64,000 bases of DNA from Parus major (taxonomy: Eukaryota > Chordata > Aves > Passeriformes > Paridae): NCBI RefSeq assembly GCF_001522545.3, contig NC_031799.1, forward strand, positions 47,577,659-47,641,658, in the 5' to 3' direction. The position numbers and the translations under genes were made by a program. Shown here piece by piece: positions 25,069 to 37,599 of this stretch; the first letter of the stretch is position 1; every line of letters begins with the position of its first letter. Below the pieces are notes generated by a model that did not search any database, was not told the DNA's origin, and saw only the letters and a program-made list of their open reading frames with translations.

Positions 25069-27974
25069 GCTACAATTCATATAGAAAATTGTTCATATGG
25101 AAAATGAACATAAAAATCAAAGAGAAAGTTTAAGAAGAAAAGAGATTTTAAGCATTGACCTACCCATGGGCTGTGTCTTGTCAATAGCACTATCTCTCTT
25201 ATGTACATGCATAACTGTTTTTACTATCTACCCTTCTGGTTTATGATTTGCAGTTTCATTTCACAGAAAATTCTAGCCTCCTGAGTTAGATTTAGTTCCT
25301 ATTCTAAGTCCTTTACCCATTTTTTTCTGAAACCATACAGACATGTTACATCTTCATTTTCATATGGCAAGGAGTTCTGTTGATCTTTTGCTCATTATGT
25401 GTTGAATAATCACATGTGAATTTTTTGGCTATTTCTACTATTTCCTTTGGTGATCCTTGATTCTTACACCAGAAAACACCATAAACAGTTAACTCAATTT
25501 TCTACAGCCCCCATAACCCTACATTTTGTAGATTTTATGGTTACAAAAGACCAAGCTTCCTAAGTTCAACCTTTTTTTTTTTTTTAATTGCTCTTTTAGT
25601 GATTTTTAGAATTCTGTAGTATGGGCAGGTACACACATACACATACTCAAGAATAAAAACATGGGGATCATGTTCCTCCTAGTGTCTTAAATAAGCAGAA
25701 GACCACCATAAGGAAATGTCTTTTTGTACATAAAAATACTGTTTATTAGCTGCCTATTAATTGTTCTAAAATGGCATTTGGAAGTGTTTGGAAATTATTT
25801 CCATTAATTTACATCGGAGTAAAAGGCCTTAAATTCTCTGATATGCTCAGCATCTTGCTTCATACCCAATACTAGTTCACAAGCACAAAATTTAAAACAG
25901 AGCTTGACTTATGAAAACCCAAAAATTAAAACATAGTTTTTCTTCTAAACATTGTTGCCAGATAATGGTTTTGCCTTGTGTGTGTGACAAGAAATTTTCT
26001 TACCTACATGAAAAGACAGGGAGAATAATTTTCAGAAAAAATGTAGCTGACATGACAACAATTCTAAGTTTCTGCATGTTGAGTGAGACCTTTTTGTATT
26101 GTCATATAAAATTGGTTGTGATAATGGCTTCAATATGTCCTTCGTCTGTATTTTAAGAAGTATTTCACAGATTAGTGACTTCTTGAACTTCCTAAATCAA
26201 TGATAAAGTGGCAACACTGCTAATCCATCTCAGTAAAAGGGTTACTTTCAAGTTATGGTGTAAAGGTGGTTGACAAGTGGAGGCCTTAACAAGGAGATTT
26301 TTACTTGTTTATCTAATATTGGCACAAATAGCTTTTACAGCTGATACCTGTAGCAGTACAAGAAATGAAGTTTAAGATATAGAATGTGTGCCTGAGACTA
26401 GTTCTTCTACATGAGCAAACTGACACTGCTGGAATTTTTGAATATCACACTGGTGTTGGTTTTATGATTCAGCATGATAAATTGACCATTAAACAAGGAT
26501 TTTGCAGCTTCAGTGCATTAGTTTTAAATTCTACCCCCTTCTTTTTTCTGAGTAGTGCTTTAGTATTGATATCATTTACTTGAATTGTTCTTATTATGAT
26601 TATCGATTTAAATATTTTCAAATGGTTTACAGGCCAAGAATTAGTCACCATGACTATGGCAGAGTTTGTTCTGTTTATGCTAAGCCCTACAGATACTGTC
26701 CACGTGTGAGAAAGTAGGAGATAAAAGCTTTACCCTTAGAAGTTTCACCCAGAAATATCAATTCCTCTCTACTATCAGATGTCAAAATACACCAGATGTA
26801 GCTGCAATATTAAAATCAAAATGTGGTAGTTTGAGCTAATTTCTCCAATTATAGCAGCTGCAGTTTTTCTCTACCATGTGTTTAGAATTTTGTTTTAAAT
26901 TAATCCCTCATAATTCTCTTGCACAAAAGTAAGCTATGTTTCTGTGCACTCCAACTACATCACTATGTAAATAAATTCTACCAAATGAATGCATATTCAC
27001 ACTGAAATTTTCTTATTGATAATATTTATCAAATTAATAAATGTCTGCTGAAGATGTGAAACTTGATAAATCTATGTAAATTTGGAATATTCATTATTAT
27101 GTGTATATTTAATTTATAAATCTTAAATTATGATAGCCCTAAAATCTCATTAAATTGTAATTAATTTAAATTAACTTAGATAATTTATATTCTTTTAGAA
27201 AAAAATAAAGGAGATAAATATAACTATTTCAGTCATATTTTTATGGCAGCATAGTACATGACATTGTAATCAACCTTGTACAAGAGTTTAGATTCAGAAA
27301 TTTGGAACGTGATTTGTAAGATAATTCTAGCAGCCTGAGATTCAGGTAAAAGAGGAAAAAAAGCCTTTTGGTCATGGACTTAACTAAATTGAATTTTCAC
27401 AGTCTCATAGTTCTTTCAGATACTTAGTGAGTCTAATAATATTTCTTGTCATAGACCTTGTAGTTAGAATCAAATAATTATCTGAGACAAATCAGCTTTC
27501 CTTTTTAACTTTTTTAATAACAAAGTTGCAATGCAGTGTGTAAAGATGAATCTTAAAAGACCACAAGCAAACAAAAATTAATTTTTCTTCTGACTACATT
27601 TTAAAACACATTACATGATCTTTTGATAATTTTGGATGAATTATTTCTAAATTCTGAGGTCTGACATTTATATTACAGATTTTGTCTCTCTAATAACATC
27701 ATCAGATGATCTGCCAGACTTTTTTCTTTGTCAGAGACATAGACTTATTAATATTCTTCGTGTAAAGCACTACAGGATTCTCAATGCAGTATTCTGATAA
27801 CAATTATTTACCTGGTTTCCTGGAGGTATTTTTTAGCTCTACTAGAAAATCCATGTATATACAAACCTTTATGTATAATTCTCATATGGTTACAGGAAGT
27901 AGAAATTATTCAACTAAATTAATTAATTGTTCTATTTGTATCTAAATTAAAAAGCAAAATCAGGATGACCATGA

Positions 27975-28950
27975 AATCATAGAATGGAAAGGACCTTAAG
28001 GGCCATTTAGTTCCAACCCTTCCATGAGCAATGTTGCCACAGACTGGATCAAATTGCTCAGAGACCCATCCAGTCTGGTTCCACTGCCAAGAGTGGGTCA
28101 TCCAAGATTCTCCAGATAACTCATTGCAGTGCCTCACTAGCTTCACAGTCAAGAATTTCTTCCTGTCATCTAATCTAAATATCTCCTCTTTTAGTTTAAA
28201 ACTGTTCTCATTTTCCTATGACTAGACTTTACCTGTGTCTAAAGTTGCTCTCTCTTTTTTATAAGACCTTTAAGTAAAGAAATCTCCAGTAAGGTATCCC
28301 TGGAAGCTTTTCTTCTCCTTTTTGGAAACACCAATTCTGTCAGCATTTATAAGCAGCAGAGGTACTCAAGCCAACTTCAAGGACTTCCTCTGTACTCATA
28401 CCAAGAAGTCCACATCTTTCTTGTGCTGGGACCCCAGAGATGGATGAAGAGTTCCAGATGGGTTTCACCAGAGTGGAGCAGAGGGGCAGAATCCCCTCCC
28501 TTGACACGCTTTGGATGAAGCCCAGGATACAATTTGCTTTCTGGGCTGGCAGTGCGCATTTTTGTCTCATGTCCAACTTTCATCAATGAGAACTTCCAAG
28601 TGCCTCTCTGCAGGGCTGGTCCCAATGTTTTCCTCTCCCAGTCTTTCTGGTACTGCCCCAACCCAGGTGGCAGTACCTTGAACTTGCCCTTGCTGAACGA
28701 GATTCTCGTGGACCGCTTCTTAAGCTTGTCCAAGTTTCCCCCTGAATGGCTTCCCCTCCTTCTCTTTTGTCCCCTGCATCTCCAAGTGTTATGTCATCTG
28801 CAAATGACCTCACTGTCTGTGTGATTGGTAAATATATTAGTGAGCGCAAGTCCAAGACAGAGTCCTGAGGGACATCACTCACCACCTTGAGGGACACCTA
28901 TCATCACCAGCTTCCATCTGGACACAGAGCCACTGATCCCAAATCTCTGA
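27975..28950 (-). mobile_element. CR1 LINE, 5'-truncated copy on the minus strand
   Basis: Read on the minus strand, the segment runs from the reverse transcriptase region through the C-terminus of ORF2 to the 3' UTR. On the plus strand it begins with TCATAGAATGGAAAGGACC, the complement of the CR1 3' tail. It continues with CAGTGCCTCAC, AAGAATTTCTTCCT and GAGTGGAGCAGAGGGGCAGA, all in CR1 order. It ends near 28950, where similarity stops, as expected for 5' truncation. A gap near 28260-28360 relative to the usual CR1 order indicates a deletion inside the element. Confidence 0.93.
28340..28897 (-). pseudogene. CR1 ORF2 remnant with FADD motif, frameshifted
   Basis: Minus-strand translation gives the reverse transcriptase motif SFADDITLGD, with FADD encoded at 28793-28804. 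This is the CR1 form of the catalytic YXDD box. It continues, in shifted frames, with FSKGKFKVLPPG and then CALPAQKANCILGFIQSVSR, which match the connection region after the palm. At least two frame changes separate these blocks, and the N-terminal endonuclease and motif A are missing because of truncation. The catalytic aspartate pair survives only as a fossil. No functional product is possible. Confidence 0.88.
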
Positions 28951-31900
28951 TTTTTTTGATACAGGCTTCGTGTTTAAATCAGCAAGGAAAAATCAGCAAG
29001 GTATCACAGGTAATCAAATCATAAGACAATTCTTCTTATAGAGGATGTATAGACAAACGCAGAAACATATTGGGGTCAGAAGACCTATGGTGCTTTAAAT
29101 GAAAATATTTAAAAGTTTAAGATGCTGTAATGATTCCTTACTAAACTAATATTTGCTGATCTCCTTTCCTTTATAGATTGATTCCACAGGCAGAGCATTT
29201 GTACCGTAATGTACTGGCACAGAGACTCTACAAAGCAGCTCTTTCACTAAAAACCAAACAAGCAATATTTGCTTTGAGAAATGTGGCTGTTCACTTCATC
29301 TAGGAAAACCAGTTCTCAAGAAAGTATTTCAGGAGAACAATACTTTTGTTGTTGAATTTCTCTGAAACAAATCAATAAATTAAATAAGGAAAATTGAAAG
29401 TTTTTCAATTGAATTCTTTGAATGAAAGAGTCTTCAAAAGGAAGAAATAGTTGTTATCATTTAAATCTAAATAGCAGAAACAAGATCTGCCAGCAAATAT
29501 AATTCATGTGCAAGCAGTGATTCTGCAAGCAGTGCATGAATGGTTTTTAGCCATTCAGAAACAGAAGAAAGCTAAATCCACTTCCCCAAAGGCTCATTAA
29601 AATACATCTGTGCTCAGGGAAGTTCAGTAATTATGTGGTAGGAATAACTTCTGTGATTATAATACATAATGGCCACCTACAAACTTTTGGCATTAGAGTA
29701 GTAGCAAAAGCACAGCCAAGGGGAGAAACTGGATGTACTGAAAAAAAAATCTCCTTTATGTTGTTAAATTTTACTGGCCAGTCATCACTACAATAAGAAA
29801 TCTAAGTAGTGTGTGTTTGCTTTATTTTATTTCTAACATAATCAGTAATTACAATTTTGTTTTGATCTTACTTTCCCTTTCCCACTCCTCCCTATTTACC
29901 ATATCAGAATACAGCACCCCAATCCTGTTAATGTTCTGCATTTTTCTGAAGGATACATGAAAGATTATGTGATTTATTACAAAAAAAACCCTGTGCAAAT
30001 TATATTCAGTAGCTACATTTACAATTGCTCTGATGGGCATTGCAAAATTACCTTGAACAGTGTGAATGATTCCTATTTTATCTTGGTTTTTCTTCCTTGC
30101 ACTTCTCATTTAGTTTAGTAATTCAAGAGACGAGGCAAACACAAATTGGTTCTAACCAGTTCATCAATTCTGTCCCTGCTGCTAATCGCTCAATTACTGC
30201 ATTTTGTAGAAATTACTTTCTAGTTTCAGGTCCACTGTTACCTTAGATTCTTACAGTTTTCAGGGCTAGTGAGAGTTTTCTGTTAACAAGTAATCTCTTT
30301 GCTGTAGGTGTTAGGATGAAAGCTTTTAAAGCTACCTTTAAAAGTGATGAAGATTTTATATGTATACTACTCATATTTATTTTTGTGTTATACGCCAAGG
30401 AAAGCTTTTGTATCTGGGCATTCTCTGACAACAGAAATACTGCATAGTGGCACTCAGACTTCAACAGATAGACTTCAAACTCACCAGCATTTTTTTCTTT
30501 TAAAAATCACTGTCTTGGAAGATCTGTCTTGTTACAATATTTAGCAAAACCTGCGGTGGAAGGTTGGATCCTTACCCTACAGAACCTCACCCAACCTGCC
30601 CTTCAAGTTAGAGGAAGCCCTCTGACCAGAGGGAGCCTTAACAATACCCAACATTGCTGTGTCCCAAAAGGGAAGAGTCCTTGCAAAAACTACTTAGTTA
30701 ACAGTTGTCTTCTGCAGGTTTTATGTACAAGGAATCAATTAATCACAGAAGCTGTGATGCAATATTAATAGGGTAAAATATTTTACACTGCTTCTCACCT
30801 AAATTTATTTCTTTGAATGTAGGGGGATATAAAGCAAAATCAGTTAAAGATAAAACACATTTTACTATTTTATGTACTTTAATATTGCTTGACAATCTCT
30901 GCCAAAACTTGATTGTGTGATATGCAAATGTATAAAGTTTGTCTATGTCTTAAAGAACTCGTATCCAATAGGACTGGTAAGCCCTATTAATCATAATTTA
31001 CAATTGAGGAAGCTCAGAGTAAAGAAAATAGATTCTCAAAGTCACATGGAAAATTTTTAAACAGGCAGGAAGGCGATGATTTCAGCATCTGAAAGAGTAC
31101 TATAAAACATATATCCTTCTCTGGTCAATCTTCAAGAAAGCCTGTTGTCTGAATTTCCTTCTACAAAAAAATAGTATATAATTAAATGGACATAAGACTC
31201 TTAAACTGAAATGAAAATTTACACTGGAATATGGAAGGAAGTAAAGTCTTAATGACTGACATTTTGGCAGCTTTGATCCTTTCTGGATGGAGTCACTGAA
31301 AAATTAAATTGACATCCTTCCATCCTGTTCTTCCTGTTCCGAAGCCTTGATGAGCTCTCCAGCCCTGACCTAACCTGAAAATCAACCTCCAAATAGAAGC
31401 ACATGCCTAAACATTAACACCAAGTTAACATAGTCTTCTACTATTTATCCTTGCAAAAAATCTCTGCTTTTTATTGCAACATATTTAAGCCACAGTGCAG
31501 CTACAAAGCACACACAATAATAGGCTGAACTGTGGATTTTGTTCAGAAGAATGTGGTCCAGCTTATTTTCTTGCTTGAAATATTAAACTATATATAAACT
31601 AAACATTGCGTGCACGCACATATTTACATAAACATATGCATTACAAGCTTAAGAAACAGAAAGCCTTTTTGTCAACAGTTAGCAACCAAGTACAATGTAG
31701 TTTGGTTAAATATGGTGAAGTACATGGAAGCTAAGTGTGAGTGCAATTAGTTTGGGGTATATAAAGTGCCATGTCCCACAAATTTTCTTCATCTGACTTC
31801 CACTGATTTCAGTGATGTTGATGTGTAATTGCCTTCTCCTAAAGCAAGCCACATGGTATAGGAATCTGAAAGAGAAACTTGTTTAATCAAAATAACATAA

Positions 31901-32550
31901 AATGTTGGTTTTCATCAAATACAGTCTCACTGAGAAAATAATGCAGTACACAGTTAAGTAATTTCCTACCTAAGATAACAGTTAATTGTGCCATCCATTT
32001 TAATGGTGTTTACATCTGTGACTAAAGAATAGTCATGTAGTAGAGAATAGTTACATGCTTGAAAAAATCCTTTTCTGAGTTACACTGAAAGCAAATAACA
32101 TTGAATGGGTTTCTTTCTGGTTAGCAGTTGCAGATCCATTTAACTTTATTTTAGCTTAAGAGAAGAAATCAAGTGTGTAATTTCCTTCCTAACTGTAGTG
32201 ATATGTTCATATCGAAATATTTAGGAAGAAATTTATCTCAATATCTTGAAAAAAACCCAGCGAGATCAAAATTCAGTCTAGTATTTGTTAACTAATTAAT
32301 CCCAAAGCTTTCAAAGCCCTAGTAGATAGCCATAAAAATACATTAGTAAATTAATATGTGATCTATTTGATGACATAACATATTGCAGCTGATGAAGAAT
32401 CTGTTCTTTGTTTTGAATCCTCACAGAAAGAAGGTCAAGAAGGAAGAAATCAATAGTTTAATAAAGTAAATTCTATTTTTATTGACCCTTTTTACTTGCC
32501 TTCTTATTTTCCTGGTTTTTTTATAATTATTACCAAGAATGATGAAAACA
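28951..32550. other. Non-coding stretch, no gene recognised
   Basis: AT-rich unique sequence apart from the MIR-like relic at 30985-31085. A small direct repeat, ATCAGCAAGG, occurs at 28979-29000. No recognisable open frame. Confidence 0.6.
30985..31085 (-). mobile_element. Possible MIR-like SINE relic
   Basis: The words AATTTACAATTGAGGAAGCT, then TCTCAAAGTCACA and AACAGGCAGGA, occur in the order and spacing of the reverse complement of the MIR core (ACAGATGAGGAAACTGAG, then AAGGTCACACAG, then CAGAG). MIR elements are tRNA-derived SINEs spread before the amniote radiation, and only diverged relics survive in birds. There is no intact tRNA-like head. The call rests on one stretch of similarity and could be chance. 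Confidence 0.4.
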
Positions 32551-32816
32551 TGTAGTGGTTTTGGCTGGGATAGAATTAATTTTATTTAGAGTAGCTGTTT
32601 TGGAGCTGTGTTTTGGATTTGTGCTGGAAACAGGGACGTTTTTGCTGCTGAGCTGGGCTTACTCAGAGGCAAGGCCTTGGCTGCTCCTTATCCCCCCCAC
32701 CACTAGAGAAGGGCTGGGAATTCACAAGGATTGAGGGCTGGCAGGGGACAGACTGAGGACAGCTGACCCTGAGTGACCCAAGAGATATCTTTCACCACAG
32801 GACATCAACCTCAGCA

Positions 32817-32822
32817 TATAAA
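32817..32822 (+). promoter_or_regulatory. TATA box of the ERVL-type LTR
   Basis: TATAAA lies in the context GCATATAAATGTGGGGGA, the usual place of the core promoter between U3 and R in this LTR type. Present activity is unknown. Confidence 0.65.
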
Positions 32823-33046
32823 TGTGGGGGAAGTTTGGTTCAGGGCTGTCGCCCGGGGACTGGCTGGCCATCAGGCAGTTGGTGAGGAGCTCTTATCATT
32901 TACATCGCTTGTCTTTCTTGAGTTTTATTTCTCTCTGCTGTTTTCTTTTAAATTAAATTACTATTTCTTTTATTACTAATATTATTATTATTGTCATCCT
33001 CATTATTATGTTCTATAGCAGATATTAAGCCGCTTTCAACTTAACT

Positions 33047-33052
33047 AATAAA
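33047..33052 (+). terminator. Polyadenylation signal of the ERVL-type LTR
   Basis: AATAAA followed within 30 bases by a T- and C-rich stretch, about 230 bases downstream of the TATA box. This spacing fits the R region of an LTR. Confidence 0.65.
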
Positions 33053-33153
33053 TTTTTGTACTTTCCCCCTTTTGTTTCTCTCCTTGCAACCAGCTCAGAA
33101 GGAGTGAGAGAATGGACGTGTGTGAGTTAGCTTTTGGCTGGAGTTAAATAACA

Positions 33154-36100
33154 ATACCAAAAATATTAAAGAAAGAAATGTGTTATATGGAAACCAAATA
33201 TGAATGGCTTCTTTTAAAAAAATCCTCAATAACCAGAGTAAACTTCTTACTAAGGTGGTAGTAAAGTGACAGAAAGTTTCAAGAGGGTTTTTTTGTTATA
33301 GTTCTGAAAGAATTTCCTGTTATTTATTTTTGCTGCTATAAAAAATGTGTAAGATCTATGCATAATGTTGAAAACAAAAGAAATACAGAAATTAAAAGCC
33401 TGTCTTTTTAAAATTTGTTGTCCAAAGCTGATTCAGCTGAGCAAACCAGTTAATTATTTTTCTATTGTATTTATTATATGATACAAATGTGGGGTGGAAA
33501 ATAAATCTCCCCAGCAAAGGGACTCTTAAAAAATGTGCAAATAAAAGTAAAGGGAGAATAACAAATTCCAAATCTTGAGAAAAAAGAAGAAGGTGCTACC
33601 AGAATATTACACCACAACAGAAAATTTTGAAATTAAAATAAATAAATAAAGCAAGCAAACACTTGTTTTCAAACACCACCACAGTGGGAAAGTAATTACA
33701 TTAAATAGTAACTGTGGGTTCCAGACAAAGATGTATAGGAATAATCACTGTTTCCTGTGCAACTGATATGGCTTGCAGGCAGCAATCAGACAGAACTAAA
33801 GAAGTGAGTCACTTGAAAATGCCAAACAGAGCCGACTGTACCCTCACAGGGCCAATTGTTAGAGGAGTTTATTGACCTTTTGAAGACAAATATTCCTTGA
33901 ATTGAAAGCATTTTAGCCTTGCATGTCACAGTCCACTCAATGAATTTGTAGACCCACTTTTTTCTCTATGGTAAGACAAGTCCCATGTCATGATACCATG
34001 AAACTAGAGAACAGCAAACAATATTCCTAGATAAGCACAAAGTTATAGAATGAAACTTCACATACGAAAACTCTGCAGATTTTATCTAGTAATTTATGGA
34101 AAGTGTTAAGAATCTGAGACACATCATTTAATTATAAAATGTACATTGCTTAGAAGCTGATAATGAGCAGTAGATGTTTTTTGACAATGACCTAAATCCA
34201 TATGAAACTGGCAAAACTCCATGATGTTATTACTACTTTTGTTGTGGCAGATTTTCTGATGTTTTTAATGTACTAATTACCATTACTGACACTAATGGAT
34301 TGTTTTGTTATAAACACACATAAATAAATGGGCAGGGAAAGGGATGGGGAGTTTATTCTTGCTTTCACATATGTTTAGTGTGCAGTGCAGTCCTGGATAA
34401 TCAATGATTCAGAATCCAAGTAGGTATTCAGTGGACATATCCTTCAGAGCAACACACTGCAACAGCAATAACCAATCTAGTTGGTGTAAAAGTATCCTAG
34501 TAATGTGTATAAAAGCTACACATGGAGTTCTTGTAGACAAACCTGATTCCTTTATATTTTTATTTATCTGGACACAGGAAGCAAAACATTTTTTAAAGTG
34601 TATAATTCCTAGCAACAAAATCTCTAAGAGAGTAATACATTCAAATCAGAGTATATTATTTATTATCTTCTTTTAAGTCTTCATCTTATGTAAAACCACC
34701 TCAAGAGCTATTGAATAAAAATTCAATGTGAAGATTCAGCACAATTTTGAAAGCTTTAACACTACATTTCCCAACTGAAATATGGGAAGCATGAGGCTAC
34801 AGACTATCATCATATGGATGAATTTCTTATATATTACAGAACTCACCAGAATTATGTTCTTTTCACTTCTATTTAGTGCTAGTTGAAAAGGTCACTACTG
34901 GTGACAACGGTGTCTATATATAAACTATGAGTTATAGTCCAAAGTTTTCCTGTGTATCCATTTTCACATCTTCAGGATGGTATTCTGTGCACAGCTGCAG
35001 GTGGCTGTATGTATACCTTGCCATAAAATGCCAGGAGATACATGATCTGCTCAACCAGAGCCATGTGGTGACAGCATTCTGCCAATACAAAGCAGACATA
35101 AATGCCTGTCTGCTAGTCTGGTTTATATCCTAAAAACTGATCAGTCTACCTGGAGGAAATCAACAGTTTTTGTTTCAGTTGTCTTTTATAGAAAAATGGG
35201 ATAAATGTAAGAATTTTTACTTTAACATAATAAATTGATTATTATTAAGTGATTTTACTAGTTTGAGAAAATCTTTCTATATAGTGTCTTACATTCTGTA
35301 TACCAGATGGTTTAAGCTGCTTCTTTTTTTGTCGTTGTTCTCACCAATGATTTGCAAGCTTGATTTAGCATTGGACTTTCAGACAAATTTTTGTTAGTTT
35401 CTTTACACACATTTTTTCCTTTGGTCCAGATGCTTAGTGATATAAATAGATAAAGCTCAATCCCAGATAATAAAGCCATGTGGATTTACATCAGCAAAAT
35501 GTCTGTCACCTAGGTTTAGCAAGAGGCTTATCATGAAATATTCCAAAATTGTGCAGGGTGGAATATTCAAACACCTTTAGTGTGCCTTCCTAAGCTACTA
35601 CATGGCCACTGAGAGGCAATAGTAGACTCTGTTCAGTTAGAGTCTTCTCATGCTGTGAAGTAAAATGCATTAATTTGATAGAGATTCCTGGTGTTCCTTG
35701 CAACTGTAATGTCTAACAAAGCGGATGTTTTCTGTACTGTATTACAGCTAAATATGCCAATCTCTTTCCACAAAGTAAATCAGCATTTCTCTTTGTTTGA
35801 AGGAACTTCACAGGTTAAATTTATGTGTAAAGGGAATTGGAGTCAAATCACTAAACACATCCATCTCATCTGTCTTTAAACAGTCTTTTCTCTGAACCAG
35901 GGGCAGATGGACCATGCAGGAAGTTGATGGCAAAATCCCAGAGTCTGGAGCGTGGTGTGTGTTGGAAGATGAACTGGCATAATATTTAATGACAAAATAT
36001 GTTAATTTGCATCATCTGAGTAGAGTACTCCTCCCGTTTTAGGTTAACACTCTGCCTCCACTTTCAGTAGGATACCCATCAGAATTATGGTGCTCTTGGG

Positions 36101-37599
36101 GATCCCTTGGAGTTTCTCTACCCATAGTCTGAAGGATAATGTGGGGGGTGCCCCCATTCTGCTAATTGTGTGGTCTGGCTGAAATCAAATAGCTTATGTT
36201 ACTAAGCCATTTAGACAAGCACTTTGAAATCATCTCACAAATACCTCTGTAGAAGAATTATTTTCACAGGATCTAAAATCTTCCAAATGAGAAAGATTAA
36301 AGTTATCAGAAAAATTCAGAGAGATTTCAAAAAATCAGTATTGTGGATCTGAAGTCTAATATGTCATTTTTTTATACATGATGTCATCAAACTTATACTC
36401 AGTTCCTAGACAAGTTAACAATACTACTTTCTATCATTTTACAACCAAAAATTTCAGAACACTTGATATAATTGAGTAAGTACCATGATCCATTTTTCCC
36501 AGATTTTTCCCAGATTGATTTAGGTACTCAGAATCTGCGATTTACTTGTCTTTTAAGGAAATGTATTACCCATGATAGTCAAAACAGAAACAGGTGAGTG
36601 TCCATGTAGAATTGGAGAAAAACAATGAATGATTTCAAAGTAAAACACAATGAAACTGCTTCAGGGATTCCAAAATTTTGTGAGTCATTTTATTCAAACA
36701 AACATGTAAAATAATCCCAATAGGGAAGACAAACTGTATAAATTCAACTTTACTTACAGGGGATAAAAAAGGAATGAAGCTGACCAAGAGCCATAAGAAA
36801 GTTACTATTGATTTATTTGCTTGAAGTTCTGCAGTAGACAGTGTTCTTGGACTTTTATTTGCCAATTTGTCCTTGATGGTCACTCCAGCCCATGTCCAAT
36901 GTCACAGGGTTTTCCAGGAGTTTCTTTCTGAATGTGAATGTTTCAGCTCTCATTTATACCCCTGTCATTTCAAACTCCTCAACTGGTCGAAAAAGCTCCT
37001 GAAAGTAAGTAGATTATATTAACCTATGCCTATATTAATCTAAAAACTAACTTACTCAGTGACTGAATAAGGTTTTTAGGTTAATACTCATCTAAGAATG
37101 CCTCAGTATACTCTGTGTTTTGCACTTGCAAGAAAAGTATATTCAGGCAGGACATACAGACATGATAAAATGTATATTTCTATGGCTGACATAGAAATCA
37201 AAAGCTGTGAATCTGTTGCAAATGCTGCCTGGGAGAATCATTCAGATTCATCTGTAGTTCTGGCTCCATGTTCTGTGACTGAAGATGCAACAATTCAGCC
37301 TCTCTTCTACAGGCACATGAGGTTTTCTAGCCATAACTTTCTCATGGCTCAATTATGCTCATTTAATACTCAATTGATGTTGTATTCTTAGTTCTGATTT
37401 CAAAATAAGGATTTTTGTTATTAAATATATATGTATTTATCAACCAGAGGTTCAGAAATCACAACCCCACATATGGTGATCGTGTTTACACATCATAGAT
37501 CAAAATCACTGCAAACACAAAACTCTCCTTAGCACTGATATCTTAAATCAGCTGCTTGCATGCAGTTCAATGTGATTTGGGCTGATGTCTGTTTTCCTG
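33154..37599. other. AT-rich non-coding stretch, no gene recognised
   Basis: About 4.4 kb of unique-looking sequence. Open frames are short and not recognisable. A small G/C-rich palindrome (GGGGGTGCCCCC) lies near 36144. I see no transposable element of clear family. Confidence 0.6.

Larger units (their letters stand above)
21717..27974. other. AT-rich non-coding stretch, no gene recognised
   Basis: The stretch holds T-rich tracts at 24133-24217 and 25571-25585 and a TA-rich microsatellite at 24968-25068. A modestly GC-richer, pyrimidine-rich patch at about 23640-24010 is unexplained. No open frame resembles a known protein. Confidence 0.6.
32551..33153 (+). mobile_element. Solo LTR of an ERVL-like avian endogenous retrovirus
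   Basis: The segment starts with TGTAGTGGTTTTGGCTGGGA and closes with GGCTGGAGTTAAATAACA, the near-inverted ends of a widespread bird ERVL-type LTR. In order it has a U3 with TTTTGGATTTGTGCTGGAAA, a TATA box at 32817, an ATT-rich insertion at about 32965-33010, an AATAAA at 33047 and a pyrimidine-rich U5. No gag, pol or env sequence and no second LTR lies next to it, so it is a solo LTR left by recombination. I could not find a convincing target-site duplication. The final bases are diverged, so the right edge may be off by a few bases. Confidence 0.85.

Noticed and set aside
28534..28824. Plus-strand open frame across the minus-strand CR1
   Set aside because: It is the antisense shadow of the CR1 ORF2 remnant. 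The minus strand carries the FADD motif.
32773..32979. Open frame inside the first ERVL-type LTR
   Set aside because: It spans the TATA box and leader of the LTR and has no similarity to a retroviral protein. LTRs do not normally encode proteins.
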